A stretch of 64,000 bases of DNA from JACCZX01 sp963791315 (GTDB lineage: Bacteria; Pseudomonadota; Gammaproteobacteria; Burkholderiales; Burkholderiaceae_F): positions 1-64,000 of the forward strand of contig CAWBRQ010000003.1 in assembly GCA_963791315.1 (NCBI GenBank), in the 5' to 3' direction. Shown piece after piece: positions 19,201 to 27,008 of this stretch. The translations under genes were made by a program, and so were the position numbers. Numbering within the stretch: the first letter of the stretch is position 1; every line of letters begins with the position of its first letter. Under the pieces are notes generated by a model. It was given only the letters and a program-made list of their open reading frames with translations. It had not been told where the DNA came from and did no database searches.

Positions 19201-19516
19201 GCGCAGCCCCGTCGATATTGCGGCCCTCCTCGAATTCGAGCGTCAGCGAGGTGCTGCCAAGCGTGCTGGTCGAACTGATGACGCTCAATCCGGGAATCGT
19301 CTGGAACTGCTTCTCGAGCTGCAGTGCGACCGAGGTCGCCATCGTTTCCGGACTTGCGCCTGGAAGGGCGGCGGAAACGTTGATGATCGGCGTGTCGTAG
19401 CTTGGCAATGCCGCCACCGGAATGCTGCGATAGCCGATCACGCCGGCGACCACGATGGCCGCGTTCAGCAGCACCGTCATCACGGGGCGGCGGATGAAAA
19501 GCTCGGACAGGTTCAT
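16298..19516 (-). CDS. RND multidrug efflux permease, MdtC/MexF-like HAE1 family
   Basis: This 1072-residue protein begins MNLSELFIRRPVMTVLLNAAIVVAG, the typical RND start, and has the twelve-helix, two large periplasmic-loop layout of AcrB-type pumps. Visible markers are GLTLAVGLVVDDAIVMLEN in helix 4, which carries the proton-relay aspartates, GPTSINHVGQLQAVTV in the second loop, and GIVKKNAIMMIDFAL near helix 10. It would export hydrophobic drugs or metabolites using the proton gradient. Its start overlaps the stop of the adaptor gene by four bases (ATGA), so the two are translationally coupled. No outer-membrane channel gene is present in the operon. Confidence 0.92.
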   Translation of the reverse strand: MNLSELFIRRPVMTVLLNAAIVVAGVIGYRSIPVAALPSYDTPIINVSAALPGASPETMATSVALQLEKQFQTIPGLSVISSTSTLGSTSLTLEFEEGRNIDGAALDVQAALLRAQRALPDDMTSPPAYRKVNPADAPVLLIAMTSPSLAPSDVQDFAEHLISPTLSTISGVAQVNVFGAKRYAVRVRVRPDALAARNIGLDELSDALRAANVNTPVGTFDGARQMLTLQANRQLRNAADFAELIVSNRGGNPVRLRDVASVEDSVETAKTYANLNGEPSITLAILRQPGANTVRVVDAVRAALPALQAQMPQSVSLTPVNDRSVSVRDALHDVTLTLLGTIALVVLVIFLFLRRFVATVIPTLALPVSLIGAVALLWGLSYSLDNISLLGLTLAVGLVVDDAIVMLENIMRHVENGEPPFQAALRGSREVGFTIISISSSLVAVFIPIFFMPGVIGLLFHEFAVIVGLAIIVSAFVSLTLVPMLASRFLTDEAHKKPPGALVRIFERAFNATLARYTRTLDVALAHRKTVLVIALLTFIATAGLFYVIPKGFFPEEDIGQITVSTEASEDTSFPEMVRLQERAAAVIRADPNVNNVSSFNGGGGAQNTGRMFVSLKPRSQRLPMKQVVEGLRRKLRDVAGISVFMRPIQNLQLGGRQSKAQFQYILQSVRADEINEWAIKLQERLRADPLFRDVTSDAQLRGLQAQLKIDRERANTLGVSIESIRTALFSAFGERQVSTIYLPTDSYWVIMEVAPEAKQDESALNGIYVRSSTGTSTGSTGALVPLTSFATVERTVGPTSINHVGQLQAVTVSFNLAPGAALGAATAKIDQARLAIGMPASIITKYGGDAAVFKSSQGTQAILIISALLVIYVLLGVLYESYIHPLTILAGLPSAAVGALATLMLFGQDLTLIATIGILLLIGIVKKNAIMMIDFALDAQRERGLAPVQAIREACILRFRPIMMTTLAALMGAVPIALGIGAGAELRQPLGLAVVGGLVFSQAITLYITPVIYLALDRFSGRGPVKTAEARRHLSKSKRLTLAAIFTDVSPAYGRRRISPFGPGRARIQIR

Positions 19517-20745
19517 GACGACCCGACGTTGACCGAAGCTTTGCCCGGCCCCGCGGGTCCCGCTGGAGCGGGCTGTCGCGGCTGACCGGCTCCGTCGCGC
19601 GCACCCTCGATCACTGGCACGCCCGGACGCAGATTCTGACGGCCATCGAGCACGACCTTCTCGCCCACCTTCACGCCGGTGACCGCGGCTTCGTCACTCT
19701 CGACGGCAAGGATCTGTACCGGGCGTTGAACCGCTTTGCTGTCTTCGACCACATAAACGATCGTGCCTTTCGCGTTCTGGATGATCGCTGCCTGCGGCAC
19801 GACCACAGCCGCCTTTAGCGTGCGCACGTTCAGCGTTGCCTTGACGAATGCGCCAGGCCACAGTTTGCTGTCCGCATTGTCGAATCGCGCCTTGACCTTG
19901 ACGGTGCCCGAAGCGGCATCGACCGCGTTGTCGACGAACAGCAGCTTGCCGTTGATCGTGCTTCGGCTTTCCGGCAGCGCCGCCGTCACCGTCGCCCCGC
20001 CTTCCTTCAGCGCTGCAAGCACGTCGCCCAGATTGCGCTGCGGCACATTGAACGACACGTCGATCGGATCAAGCTGCGTGATGGTGACGAGCGTCGTCTG
20101 ATTGGCCTGCACCGACGTGCCGGGATAAACGACCACGGCGCCAACGCGACCGGCGCTGGGTGCCGTGACGCGGCCATAGGCGAGCGGTACGCGCCCGGCG
20201 TCGATGGCTGCGCGATCAGCGGCCACCAGCGCAGCCTGCGAGTCGACCAGAGATTGATTGGTGTCGACCGCGCCCTGCGAGATGAACTTCTTCTCGAGAA
20301 GTTCGCGACTGCGCGTCAATTGGCGCTGCGCATCGGCCAGCGCTGCCTCATCCTTGGCCATCTGTGCGCGCAACCGCGCGACATTGGCTTGATCGGCGCG
20401 CGAGTCGAGTGTGAACAGCAAGTCGCCAGCCCGCACGAACTGACCTTCTCGCACGTGCACGCTGACAATGGCGCTCGTCACCTGCGGGCGCACCTCGACG
20501 CTGGTCACCGGAACGACCGTGCCCGTGGCCTCGAGCTCTACGGGCACATCGCGCTGGCGGGCGATCACTGTCGTGACGCTGATCGCCGGACCGGAGGCGG
20601 CCGCCTGGGTTGGCGCCTTCTTGGCCGGGTCCGCGCCGACCGGCGAGCCAGGCTTGTCACCGCAAGCAGTCATCAGGACGCACGTGACAAGCCCAACGGC
20701 GAACCGCAGGGTAGGGGCCGTCGAGACTTTGATCAGTTGGCTCAT
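19513..20745 (-). CDS. RND efflux periplasmic adaptor lipoprotein, MdtA/AcrA-like
   Basis: The 410-residue product has a lipoprotein signal ending in VLMTACGD. It contains the usual membrane-fusion parts: the first barrel and lipoyl half (VVPVTSVEVRPQVTSAIVSVHVREGQFVRAGDLLF), an alpha-hairpin (MAKDEAALADAQRQLTRSRELLEKKFIS), the second lipoyl half (TAPSAGRVGAVVVYPGT) and a C-terminal barrel. It links the RND pump to an outer-membrane channel. The start at 20745 is chosen for the signal peptide; an upstream reading overlaps the MarR gene. The MarR stop is 7 bases before this start, giving a marR-adaptor-pump operon. Confidence 0.9.
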   Translation of the reverse strand: MSQLIKVSTAPTLRFAVGLVTCVLMTACGDKPGSPVGADPAKKAPTQAAASGPAISVTTVIARQRDVPVELEATGTVVPVTSVEVRPQVTSAIVSVHVREGQFVRAGDLLFTLDSRADQANVARLRAQMAKDEAALADAQRQLTRSRELLEKKFISQGAVDTNQSLVDSQAALVAADRAAIDAGRVPLAYGRVTAPSAGRVGAVVVYPGTSVQANQTTLVTITQLDPIDVSFNVPQRNLGDVLAALKEGGATVTAALPESRSTINGKLLFVDNAVDAASGTVKVKARFDNADSKLWPGAFVKATLNVRTLKAAVVVPQAAIIQNAKGTIVYVVEDSKAVQRPVQILAVESDEAAVTGVKVGEKVVLDGRQNLRPGVPVIEGARDGAGQPRQPAPAGPAGPGKASVNVGSS

Positions 20746-20752
20746 GAACGCA

Positions 20753-21253
20753 TCAGGCTGGGCCGAAAGCTCGGCGCAGCACGTCAAGCCCATTCTGCAG
20801 GTTGCGCAACTCGGTTGCGCTGAGGTTCGCGAACGCGGCGACGAGGTCGTCGTGTGCGCCATCACGAATCACTCTCAGCTGCGCCTGTCCAGCGGCCGTG
20901 ATATGCAGTTGAATACGGCGTCGGTCGCCGGGATAGGAGCGCGGCTTGACTGCGCCCGCCCGCACGAGTCGATCGACCATGGCCGACGCGGTCGGCATGG
21001 TCACGCCGAGAAAACTCCCAACGGCTCCGATGGAGCACCCAGGCTCGCGAGAAATGAAGTTCAGGCAACGAAACTGCGGCACTGACAGCTGCTCACCGAC
21101 GTGGCTCCGCATCGCGGCGCGCAGGGTATCCATTACAGCCGGCACGACTTCGAGGGTGGCGATGGCGCAGGCGTCTGGCTGCGATAGCCGACGCATCGTC
21201 GGTGCGGTCCGAACCCGCAAGGCTGCGCGTTCGGCAGAGGAAGTGCGTTCCAT
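20753..21253 (-). CDS. MarR-family transcriptional regulator of the efflux operon
   Basis: The 166-residue protein has the winged helix of MarR repressors: LSVPQFRCLNFI, GSFLGVTMPTASAMVDRLVRAGAVKPRSYPGDRRRIQLHITAAG, with the DRR wing. MarR proteins usually bind a palindrome over their own promoter and release it when they bind a phenolic or drug-like ligand. Here the gene is first in an operon with an RND adaptor and pump, so it most likely represses them. A candidate operator sits just before its start. No good ribosome-binding site precedes ATG 21253, so an internal start at 21196 is possible. Confidence 0.85.
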   Translation of the reverse strand: MERTSSAERAALRVRTAPTMRRLSQPDACAIATLEVVPAVMDTLRAAMRSHVGEQLSVPQFRCLNFISREPGCSIGAVGSFLGVTMPTASAMVDRLVRAGAVKPRSYPGDRRRIQLHITAAGQAQLRVIRDGAHDDLVAAFANLSATELRNLQNGLDVLRRAFGPA

Positions 21254-21259
21254 AGGTTA

Positions 21260-21282
21260 GCTGGTCAAATAGTTAGTCCAGC
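21260..21282. promoter_or_regulatory. Candidate MarR operator upstream of the efflux operon
   Basis: GCTGG at 21260-21264 is matched inversely by CCAGC at 21278-21282 around an AT-rich centre (tcaaatagttagt) in otherwise GC-rich sequence. It lies 7-29 bases upstream of the marR start codon, where autoregulatory MarR sites are usually found. The arms are short, so the call rests on position as much as on symmetry. Confidence 0.35.
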
Positions 21283-21414
21283 ATACCAAGTGGCGGAGCG
21301 ATGAGGGCAATTGACACACTTACTTACGTTCCGACTGCGCTTAACAGCCCACCCAAACCTGGAGGTCTGACAGTCAGATACCTGGCAGCGATCACCCGAT
21401 CCTTCCTGGCGGAT

Positions 21415-22335
21415 CTATGCCATTGAGTGTGCAACGTTGAGCCACAGCGGTGCGATCAGTAGCGATATCGGGATTCCAACTCCGACCATCAGCGACGTAA
21501 GCCCCGAGTCGAGCTTGTAGTGATTGGCAACGACGGCGGCGCCGATCATCGGACCCATTGCTGCCTCGAAGATTACAACGGTGGTCGCGAACGCGGCGCC
21601 TGGATCGCCTGTATCGAAAAGTGCCAGGCACACGGCCGCGATCAGCAGCGGACCGAGCACCAGCTTGTATCCCAGACCAAGCGCTAGAGCATGCCGTTTT
21701 GCCCAGAGTTCGCCCAAACGTAGTTGGCAACCGACGGCGAACAGCGCGATCGGCGCTACCGTGGCGCCGATTCGACCGAGCGCGTCTTCGAGCGCCGGAT
21801 GAAACGGTACCGGACGCAGCAGCAACGCGATCACGAGAGCGATCAGCGGCGGAAACGTCAGGACGCGTTGCCACATCGTGCTCCACTGCATCGGCTGGCC
21901 GCTATAGCGCGCCGCCACCATTAACCCGAAGGTCGATAGTGCGAGGTATGAACCCAGCTGATCGATCACGATGCCGTACGGCAATCCGTCACGACCGATC
22001 CACGCTTCGATCATCGGCAGTCCCACGAACGAAGTGTTCGCAAGCCCGCCGGTCAGGATTAATGCGCCGGTCGCTGCGGCACCGAGGTTCATGCGACGCG
22101 CTACAAGGCCGATGAACAGGGCGGCTGCTCCGAGCATCAGCCATGCTCCCGCCGCGCTTGCAAGCAGGTCCAACGTCAGTGCGGTCGCATGCAAGTGCGT
22201 CAGTGCGAGCGCAGGCAGTGCAACGTTGATGACGTAGGCGTTAAGCGCAGCCGGCGCGTTGTCGGGTAGCTTTCCGGCTCGCTGCAGAACAATCCCGGCC
22301 GCCAGGCAAGCCAGCAGCATCACCATTGCATTCAT
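21415..22335 (-). CDS. AEC (auxin efflux carrier) family permease
   Basis: The 306-residue product has about ten membrane segments with the AEC pattern: KLPDNAPAALNAYVINVALPALAL in the N-terminal half, GGLANTSFVGLPMIEAWIG in the middle, and FEAAMGPMIGAAVVANHY in the second half. Bacterial AEC members carry malate, malonate or other small anions; no substrate can be assigned here. The start ATG at 22335 follows AAAGGGGC at a good distance, and an upstream reading lacks support. The gene is divergent from a Bug receptor gene, with about 200 bases between them that show no other gene. Confidence 0.85.
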   Translation of the reverse strand: MNAMVMLLACLAAGIVLQRAGKLPDNAPAALNAYVINVALPALALTHLHATALTLDLLASAAGAWLMLGAAALFIGLVARRMNLGAAATGALILTGGLANTSFVGLPMIEAWIGRDGLPYGIVIDQLGSYLALSTFGLMVAARYSGQPMQWSTMWQRVLTFPPLIALVIALLLRPVPFHPALEDALGRIGATVAPIALFAVGCQLRLGELWAKRHALALGLGYKLVLGPLLIAAVCLALFDTGDPGAAFATTVVIFEAAMGPMIGAAVVANHYKLDSGLTSLMVGVGIPISLLIAPLWLNVAHSMA

Positions 22336-22541
22336 CGAAGCCCCTTTGCAGACGTCTGTCTGAAACGAAGCTTCGGGTTGCGGCACCCACGGATTACCCA
22401 CGGGTTGGCATTCTGCGACTAAGACCGGTCTAAAGGCGATGGAGCGGGCCGGCGTCGAAAACGGTGTCGCCTCACCGCAGTAACACGGCTCGAATAACGG
22501 TTACGGCACAATCCCTAGCGGACAGACCGCTGGGAAATGCC

Positions 22542-23513
22542 ATGCTGAAAGTCGCGCTGTATTTGACAAGAGTTGCCATCGCAAGCTGCTCTCTTGTCTT
22601 GCTCACGCCGGTAAACGCGCAACAGAAGATCGATACGATCAAGATCATCGTCGGCTATCCGCCCGGCGGGGCATCGGACCGCGCGGCGCGGCTGGTGGGC
22701 GATGCTCTGCGTGAAAAACTCGGCGCGACGGTGGTCGTCGAGAACAAGACCGGCGCCGGCGGCAGGGTCGCTGCTCAAGGCTTCCGCGCTACACCCTCCA
22801 ATGAGACCGCGTTGATGATCGGCAACCCTGCTGTCAACGTCGTGGCCCCGCTGGTATTCAAGAACGTTGGCTACGACCCATTCAAAGACTTCGTTCCGGT
22901 CGCGCAGGTGTCGCGCTATGAATTCGCCGTGGCAGTCGGTCCCGCGGTGCCGGTAAAGGAAATTACTCATCTACTCGCGTGGCTGCGCGCCAATCCGGAC
23001 AAAGCCAACTTCGGCGTGCCGGCCACTGGCAGCCTGCCGCATTTCTTTGCGCTGATGCTGGCCGATGCAGCGAAAGTGAAACCCGAGGTTGTCGGTTATC
23101 GCGGCTCTGCGCCGCTGCTGACCGATCTGATCGGAGGTCAATTGCCTGTCGCCGTCGACACGCTCGACACACTTCTGCCGCAGCACGAGGGCGGCAAGAT
23201 TCGCATCCTTGCGATTGGCGGCGCCAAGCGCGTGCCCGAATTGCCCAACGTGCCGACGTTGAAAGAAGCCGGACTCGATGTCGTCGCCGACGGCTGGAAT
23301 GCATTCTTCGCACCGGCGTCGATGCCTCCGGCGCGCGTGCGCGAATTGGGCAGCGCGATCGAAGCGATCATGAAGTCGAATGAAATGCAGAAGAAGTTTC
23401 GCGACGCGAACATGGAGCCGGTCGCTGCCGGACCCGAAGCTACCGCGAAGATGATCGCGGCCTATCGCGCGAAGTGGGAACCGGTGGTGAAGGCCGCGAA
23501 CATTCAGCAGTAA
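22542..23513 (+). CDS. Bug-family tripartite tricarboxylate transporter receptor (TctC-like)
   Basis: This 323-residue periplasmic binding protein starts with a signal peptide ending in LTPVNAQQ. Family markers are IIVGYPPGGASDRAAR, VVENKTGAGGRVAA, VGYDPFKDFVPVAQ, and the late PELPNVPTLKEAGLDVV. Bug receptors bind carboxylates such as citrate, nicotinate or amino acids and deliver them to TctAB permeases, or act alone as sensors. No TctA or TctB gene is nearby. An upstream reading to 22464 lacks a signal peptide, so ATG 22542 is preferred. Confidence 0.9.
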   Translation: MLKVALYLTRVAIASCSLVLLTPVNAQQKIDTIKIIVGYPPGGASDRAARLVGDALREKLGATVVVENKTGAGGRVAAQGFRATPSNETALMIGNPAVNVVAPLVFKNVGYDPFKDFVPVAQVSRYEFAVAVGPAVPVKEITHLLAWLRANPDKANFGVPATGSLPHFFALMLADAAKVKPEVVGYRGSAPLLTDLIGGQLPVAVDTLDTLLPQHEGGKIRILAIGGAKRVPELPNVPTLKEAGLDVVADGWNAFFAPASMPPARVRELGSAIEAIMKSNEMQKKFRDANMEPVAAGPEATAKMIAAYRAKWEPVVKAANIQQ

Positions 23514-23652
23514 CCGCGGTGCGTGGAGCGCGGGTCGTCGCTCGTCCGACGCTGGGCCTCAGGCCGGCGAGCGGCCAGCAATGTCTGCCGGGACGTTGGC
23601 GGGCCTCGTACGTTGGTCGCATGACACGTCGAGGTGAGCGACTGCATCGCAC

Positions 23653-24813
23653 TCAGCCAGGCAGGTGGTTTCCGGCGCGGTCCCCGAGGGCGATATCGAT
23701 CATCATCTCGGTCGCCACGGCCTCGAGCCGGCGGCGCAGCTCGTCGGAAGCGAGCGTGTTGGGCACGAGCAGGTGCGCCGCGATCTTGAAGGTCCTCGGT
23801 GCGCTCGGCGTGGTGCCGACGATCTCGGTGTGGATGTGCTCGATGCTGACGCCCGCCTCGGCGAGGATGCGCGTCACGTTGCTGAGGATGCCCACGCGAT
23901 CGTCGCCGACGAGCTCGAGCTCGACGCCGTGCAGCCCTGCCGGGACCTGTGCCGAGTCGCTCTTGGCGATGACGAGCTTCAATCCCGACGACGCCTCGAG
24001 GCCGCGCAGCGAGTCGGCGAACGCATCGGCGTTCTCGGGCGGCACCTCGAAGTGCACCATCCCGGCGAACTCGCCGGCGAGCCGCGACAGGCGGCTCGCC
24101 GCCCAGTTCACGCCGAAGCGCTGCGCCCGGTCCGACAGCAGGCGCACGATGCCGGGCCGGTCGGGCCCCATCACCGTGACGACGAGCGACGTCGTCGTCG
24201 CCGGCGCATCGTCGGTCAGCACGACGGCGCGCCGGATCATCGGCGCGCGCGTCGCGAAGCGGACGTCCTGCGGCTTCGCCGGCAACGTGCCGTGGTCGCG
24301 CGCGTGGCGCACGACGCGGCCGAGCAGCTCGAGGCCCATCGGCGCGAGCGCGCGCTCCCACAGCTCGCGCGCCGATTCGCCGCGAACGACGAAGCACCAG
24401 TCCTGCGCGGCGAGCGCGCCGGCGTCCCAGCCGTCGGCGAGGTGATACACCGAGCCGCCGGCGATCGGGTCGCCTTCGAGGATCGTCCACTCGACCGCGG
24501 CGATGCCGCGATGTCGCGGCAGCAGCGACGGGTGGTAACCGACCCCGCCGAGACGCGATCGCGCCAGCGCCTCGGGGCTGACGCGCGCATGCGTGTGGGC
24601 GGCGACGATCAGGTCGGTGCCATCGGGGATCGCCTCGCCGGGAACGAGCTTCGGGTTCGCCAGCACGTGCACCGGCAGTCCCGCCGCCTGGGCGGCGAGG
24701 GCGAGACGGTCGTCCGCCGCGGGAACGATCACGCAGACGAACTCGATGCCTTCCTCGCGGCGCAGCGCCTCGAGCACGGTGGCGCCGAAGTAGCGCGATC
24801 CCGCCAGAACCAT
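23653..24813 (-). CDS. Formyltransferase-family domain fused to two GcvR-like ACT domains
   Basis: The 386-residue protein has an N-terminal formyltransferase fold: MVLAGSRYFGATVLEAL, GVGYHPSLLPRHRG and the aspartate loop DGWDAGALAAQ. The usual catalytic Asn-x-His is Gly-Tyr-His here; the His and the Asp remain. From about residue 205 there are two ACT domains, VTVMGPDRPGIVRLLSDRAQRFG and LELVGDDRVGILSNVTRILAEAGV, arranged as in the glycine-cleavage regulator GcvR. PurU deformylases also join ACT and formyltransferase parts, but in reverse order. The sequence is clearly richer in GC than its neighbours. ACTs suggest amino-acid control of a formyl-transfer or deformylation step. A GGAG lies far upstream, so the exact start is uncertain. 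Confidence 0.75.
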   Translation of the reverse strand: MVLAGSRYFGATVLEALRREEGIEFVCVIVPAADDRLALAAQAAGLPVHVLANPKLVPGEAIPDGTDLIVAAHTHARVSPEALARSRLGGVGYHPSLLPRHRGIAAVEWTILEGDPIAGGSVYHLADGWDAGALAAQDWCFVVRGESARELWERALAPMGLELLGRVVRHARDHGTLPAKPQDVRFATRAPMIRRAVVLTDDAPATTTSLVVTVMGPDRPGIVRLLSDRAQRFGVNWAASRLSRLAGEFAGMVHFEVPPENADAFADSLRGLEASSGLKLVIAKSDSAQVPAGLHGVELELVGDDRVGILSNVTRILAEAGVSIEHIHTEIVGTTPSAPRTFKIAAHLLVPNTLASDELRRRLEAVATEMMIDIALGDRAGNHLPG

Positions 24814-24887
24814 TTCATCGAAAGCTCCTGTCTTGCCGAAACGCCTATTGTCCGCAGCACGGAGCAGGCATGGCTAAGGCGCAACGC

Positions 24888-26225
24888 TCAGAACGTCGCC
24901 TGCGGGATCTGCTGTTGTGTGAACACCAAATAGACCTTGGCATCTTCCGGCACCGGTGGCATCTGTTCATTCCAGCGCATCCACGCCGCACGTAATTCCG
25001 CCAGCCGCTCCGGCTCGCGCTGCGCGAGATTCGCTCGTTCTCGCTCATCGGCCGCGAGGTTGAACAGGTACTCATTGCCATCCATCGCCAGATATTTCCA
25101 GTCACCACGGATCAGCGCGCGTTGCTGGCGATGATTCATGCGCCAGCAAAGGTCGCGTGTGGGATTCCACGACGAATCGGCGAACAGCGGTAACAGGTTT
25201 GCGCCATCGAGCGGATAGTCGGGATGCGCGTCGACCTCCGCGGCTGCGAGCATCGTCGCGGTCCAATCCATCGTCAGATTCGGTGCCGCGCTCACACCGC
25301 CAGCCGCGATTTTGCGCGGCCAGCGTACGACTAACGGCACACGAATTCCGCCTTCAAGTAAATCCATCTTCTGCCCAACGAGCGGCCAGTTGTTGGAGAA
25401 GCGCTCGCCGCCGTTGTCGCTCGTGAACACCACCAGCGTGTCGTCGGCCAGTCCACGCGCATCGAGCGCCGCCAACATCTGTCCGATGCCTTCGTCCATG
25501 TGATGAATCATGCGTTGATAGGTGGCGATCGAGCCGCCGTCAAGATGCTTGGCGTTGCCGCCGATGCGCTCCGATTCGGCACGATCGTCGCGTGTCTCCC
25601 ACGGCCAGTGCGGCGCGCTGTAATGCAGGCTCAGCAGAAACGGCTGATCCGCGCTCTGGCGCTGCACGAACTCAGCCGCGCGCGCACTCAGTAGATCGGT
25701 GAGGTAGCCGTCGCGCTCCACCGGCGTTTCGTTTTCCCACAGATCCGGCGCGCCGCGCGTATCGGTGTGCGCGAAGTAATCGAGGCCGCCGGAATGAAAG
25801 CCAAAGAACTCCTCGTAGCCGCTCTTGCGAGGACCGAAGTGCGGCGGATAACCCAGATGCCACTTGCCGATCAGCGCGGTTGCGTAGCCGGCGTCACGCA
25901 GCAGCGACGGCAACGTCGGGTGTGCGGGCGGAAGGCCGAGCACCTTGTCGCCCTTGGTGATCGACGCAAGCGGCTCCTCCGCGGCGCCGCGCAGTCGATA
26001 CTGCCAGCGACCCGTGATCAACGCGAAACGCGTCGGCGAGCACACCGCAGAGTTCGCATAGCCGCGCGTGAACAGCATGCCTTGCTGCGCGAGGCGATCT
26101 AGATTCGGTGTGATGTTCGCAGAACGTCCCTGCGCATCGCGAGCGCCGAGGCAGCCGAGATCGGCGTAGCCGAGATCGTCGGCCAGGATGTAGACGAAGT
26201 TGGGTCGTCGCTGACCGATGCTCAT
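24888..26225 (-). CDS. Arylsulfatase-family sulfatase
   Basis: This 445-residue enzyme of the alkaline-phosphatase/sulfatase superfamily should hydrolyse a sulfate ester. The metal site residues appear in ILADDLGYADLG, and the C62-S-P-T-R motif (NSAVCSPTRFALITGRW) carries the cysteine that is converted to formylglycine. GKWHLG and FTSDNGGERFSNN are further family motifs. No signal peptide is seen, so it is probably cytoplasmic, unlike many arylsulfatases. The start at 26225 has AGGAGCC just upstream. The formylglycine-generating enzyme is not in this window. It is divergent from the cyclic-nucleotide-binding gene. Confidence 0.9.
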   Translation of the reverse strand: MSIGQRRPNFVYILADDLGYADLGCLGARDAQGRSANITPNLDRLAQQGMLFTRGYANSAVCSPTRFALITGRWQYRLRGAAEEPLASITKGDKVLGLPPAHPTLPSLLRDAGYATALIGKWHLGYPPHFGPRKSGYEEFFGFHSGGLDYFAHTDTRGAPDLWENETPVERDGYLTDLLSARAAEFVQRQSADQPFLLSLHYSAPHWPWETRDDRAESERIGGNAKHLDGGSIATYQRMIHHMDEGIGQMLAALDARGLADDTLVVFTSDNGGERFSNNWPLVGQKMDLLEGGIRVPLVVRWPRKIAAGGVSAAPNLTMDWTATMLAAAEVDAHPDYPLDGANLLPLFADSSWNPTRDLCWRMNHRQQRALIRGDWKYLAMDGNEYLFNLAADERERANLAQREPERLAELRAAWMRWNEQMPPVPEDAKVYLVFTQQQIPQATF

Positions 26226-26351
26226 CTTGGCTCCTATCGGACTGGCTAGTGTGGACCAGCCATCGAGAGAGTACCGACGCCGCGCTTAAGAGGAGAATGC
26301 GACGCGCGCCGCGCGGGCGGCATGCCCATTTGGACACGCAGAGGGGTGAGC

Positions 26352-26972
26352 ATGACTTTAGTGGATATGGTCGGGTTCTCCGCAGCTGCCGCATCCTTCG
26401 TGGCGTTTTCCGCGAAGACGATGATCCCGCTGCGTATTGCGGCGATTTGCAGCAACGCGCTCTTCATCGCGTTCGGGCTGCTCAGCGGATTCTGGTTAGC
26501 CGCGCTGATGCATACCCTGCTGCTGCCGCTAAATATTCATCGCTTGCAAGCGATGCGCCGCCTGGTCCGGCGCGTCGCCGTTGCCGCGAAGGCCGATGAT
26601 CTCTTTGAGTCCGAGTGGCTGCGGCCCTACATGAGACGAATGTCTTTCACCAAGGGCCGCACGATCTTCGCAAAAGGCGAGCCCGCACACGGCGTTTACT
26701 TCATCGTATCGGGTCAGGTGCATTTCCCGGAGGTCGACGGGCACGCCGGTAGCGGGCTGCTCTTCGGCGAAATCTCGATATTCACGCACGAGGGACGGCG
26801 AACGCTCAGCTGCGTGTGCGAGACAGACGTGGAGGTTCTTTACATGACCAACGAGGAGTTGAAGGAGCTTTACTTTCAGAACCCGGACTTCGGATTCCAC
26901 CTCGTGCGTCTGATCGTTGGTCGGATGAAAAGACAGATCGACCAACTGCAGGCGCATGTTCAGCCGACCTGA
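26352..26972 (+). CDS. Membrane protein with C-terminal cyclic-nucleotide-binding (Crp-like sensor) domain
   Basis: From ATG 26352 (with GAGGGGTGAG just upstream) the protein has 206 residues. Two hydrophobic segments come first (VGFSAAAASFVAFSAKTMIPLRIAAIC and LFIAFGLLSGFWLAALMHTLLLP). A cNMP-binding beta-roll follows: FTKGRTIFAKGEPAHGVYFIVSGQV, LLFGEISIF and VEVLYMTNEEL. There is no helix-turn-helix, so it is not a transcription factor. The phosphate cassette of a true cAMP binder is only partly kept (GEISIF then RRTLS). A membrane-tethered sensor responding to a cyclic nucleotide is a reasonable inference. Confidence 0.75.
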   Translation: MTLVDMVGFSAAAASFVAFSAKTMIPLRIAAICSNALFIAFGLLSGFWLAALMHTLLLPLNIHRLQAMRRLVRRVAVAAKADDLFESEWLRPYMRRMSFTKGRTIFAKGEPAHGVYFIVSGQVHFPEVDGHAGSGLLFGEISIFTHEGRRTLSCVCETDVEVLYMTNEELKELYFQNPDFGFHLVRLIVGRMKRQIDQLQAHVQPT

Positions 26973-27008
26973 ACAATCGTAATGCGATGCAAACGCGCGG
27001 TTCCAGGG

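Noticed and set aside
18552..19604. 350-residue minus-strand frame overlapping the MdtC-like and adaptor genes
   Set aside because: It is an out-of-frame reading of two genes with clear family motifs.
23665..24933. 422-residue plus-strand and 328-residue minus-strand open frames
   Set aside because: Both are shadows of the GC-rich formyltransferase-ACT gene; their arginine/alanine-rich translations show no domain.
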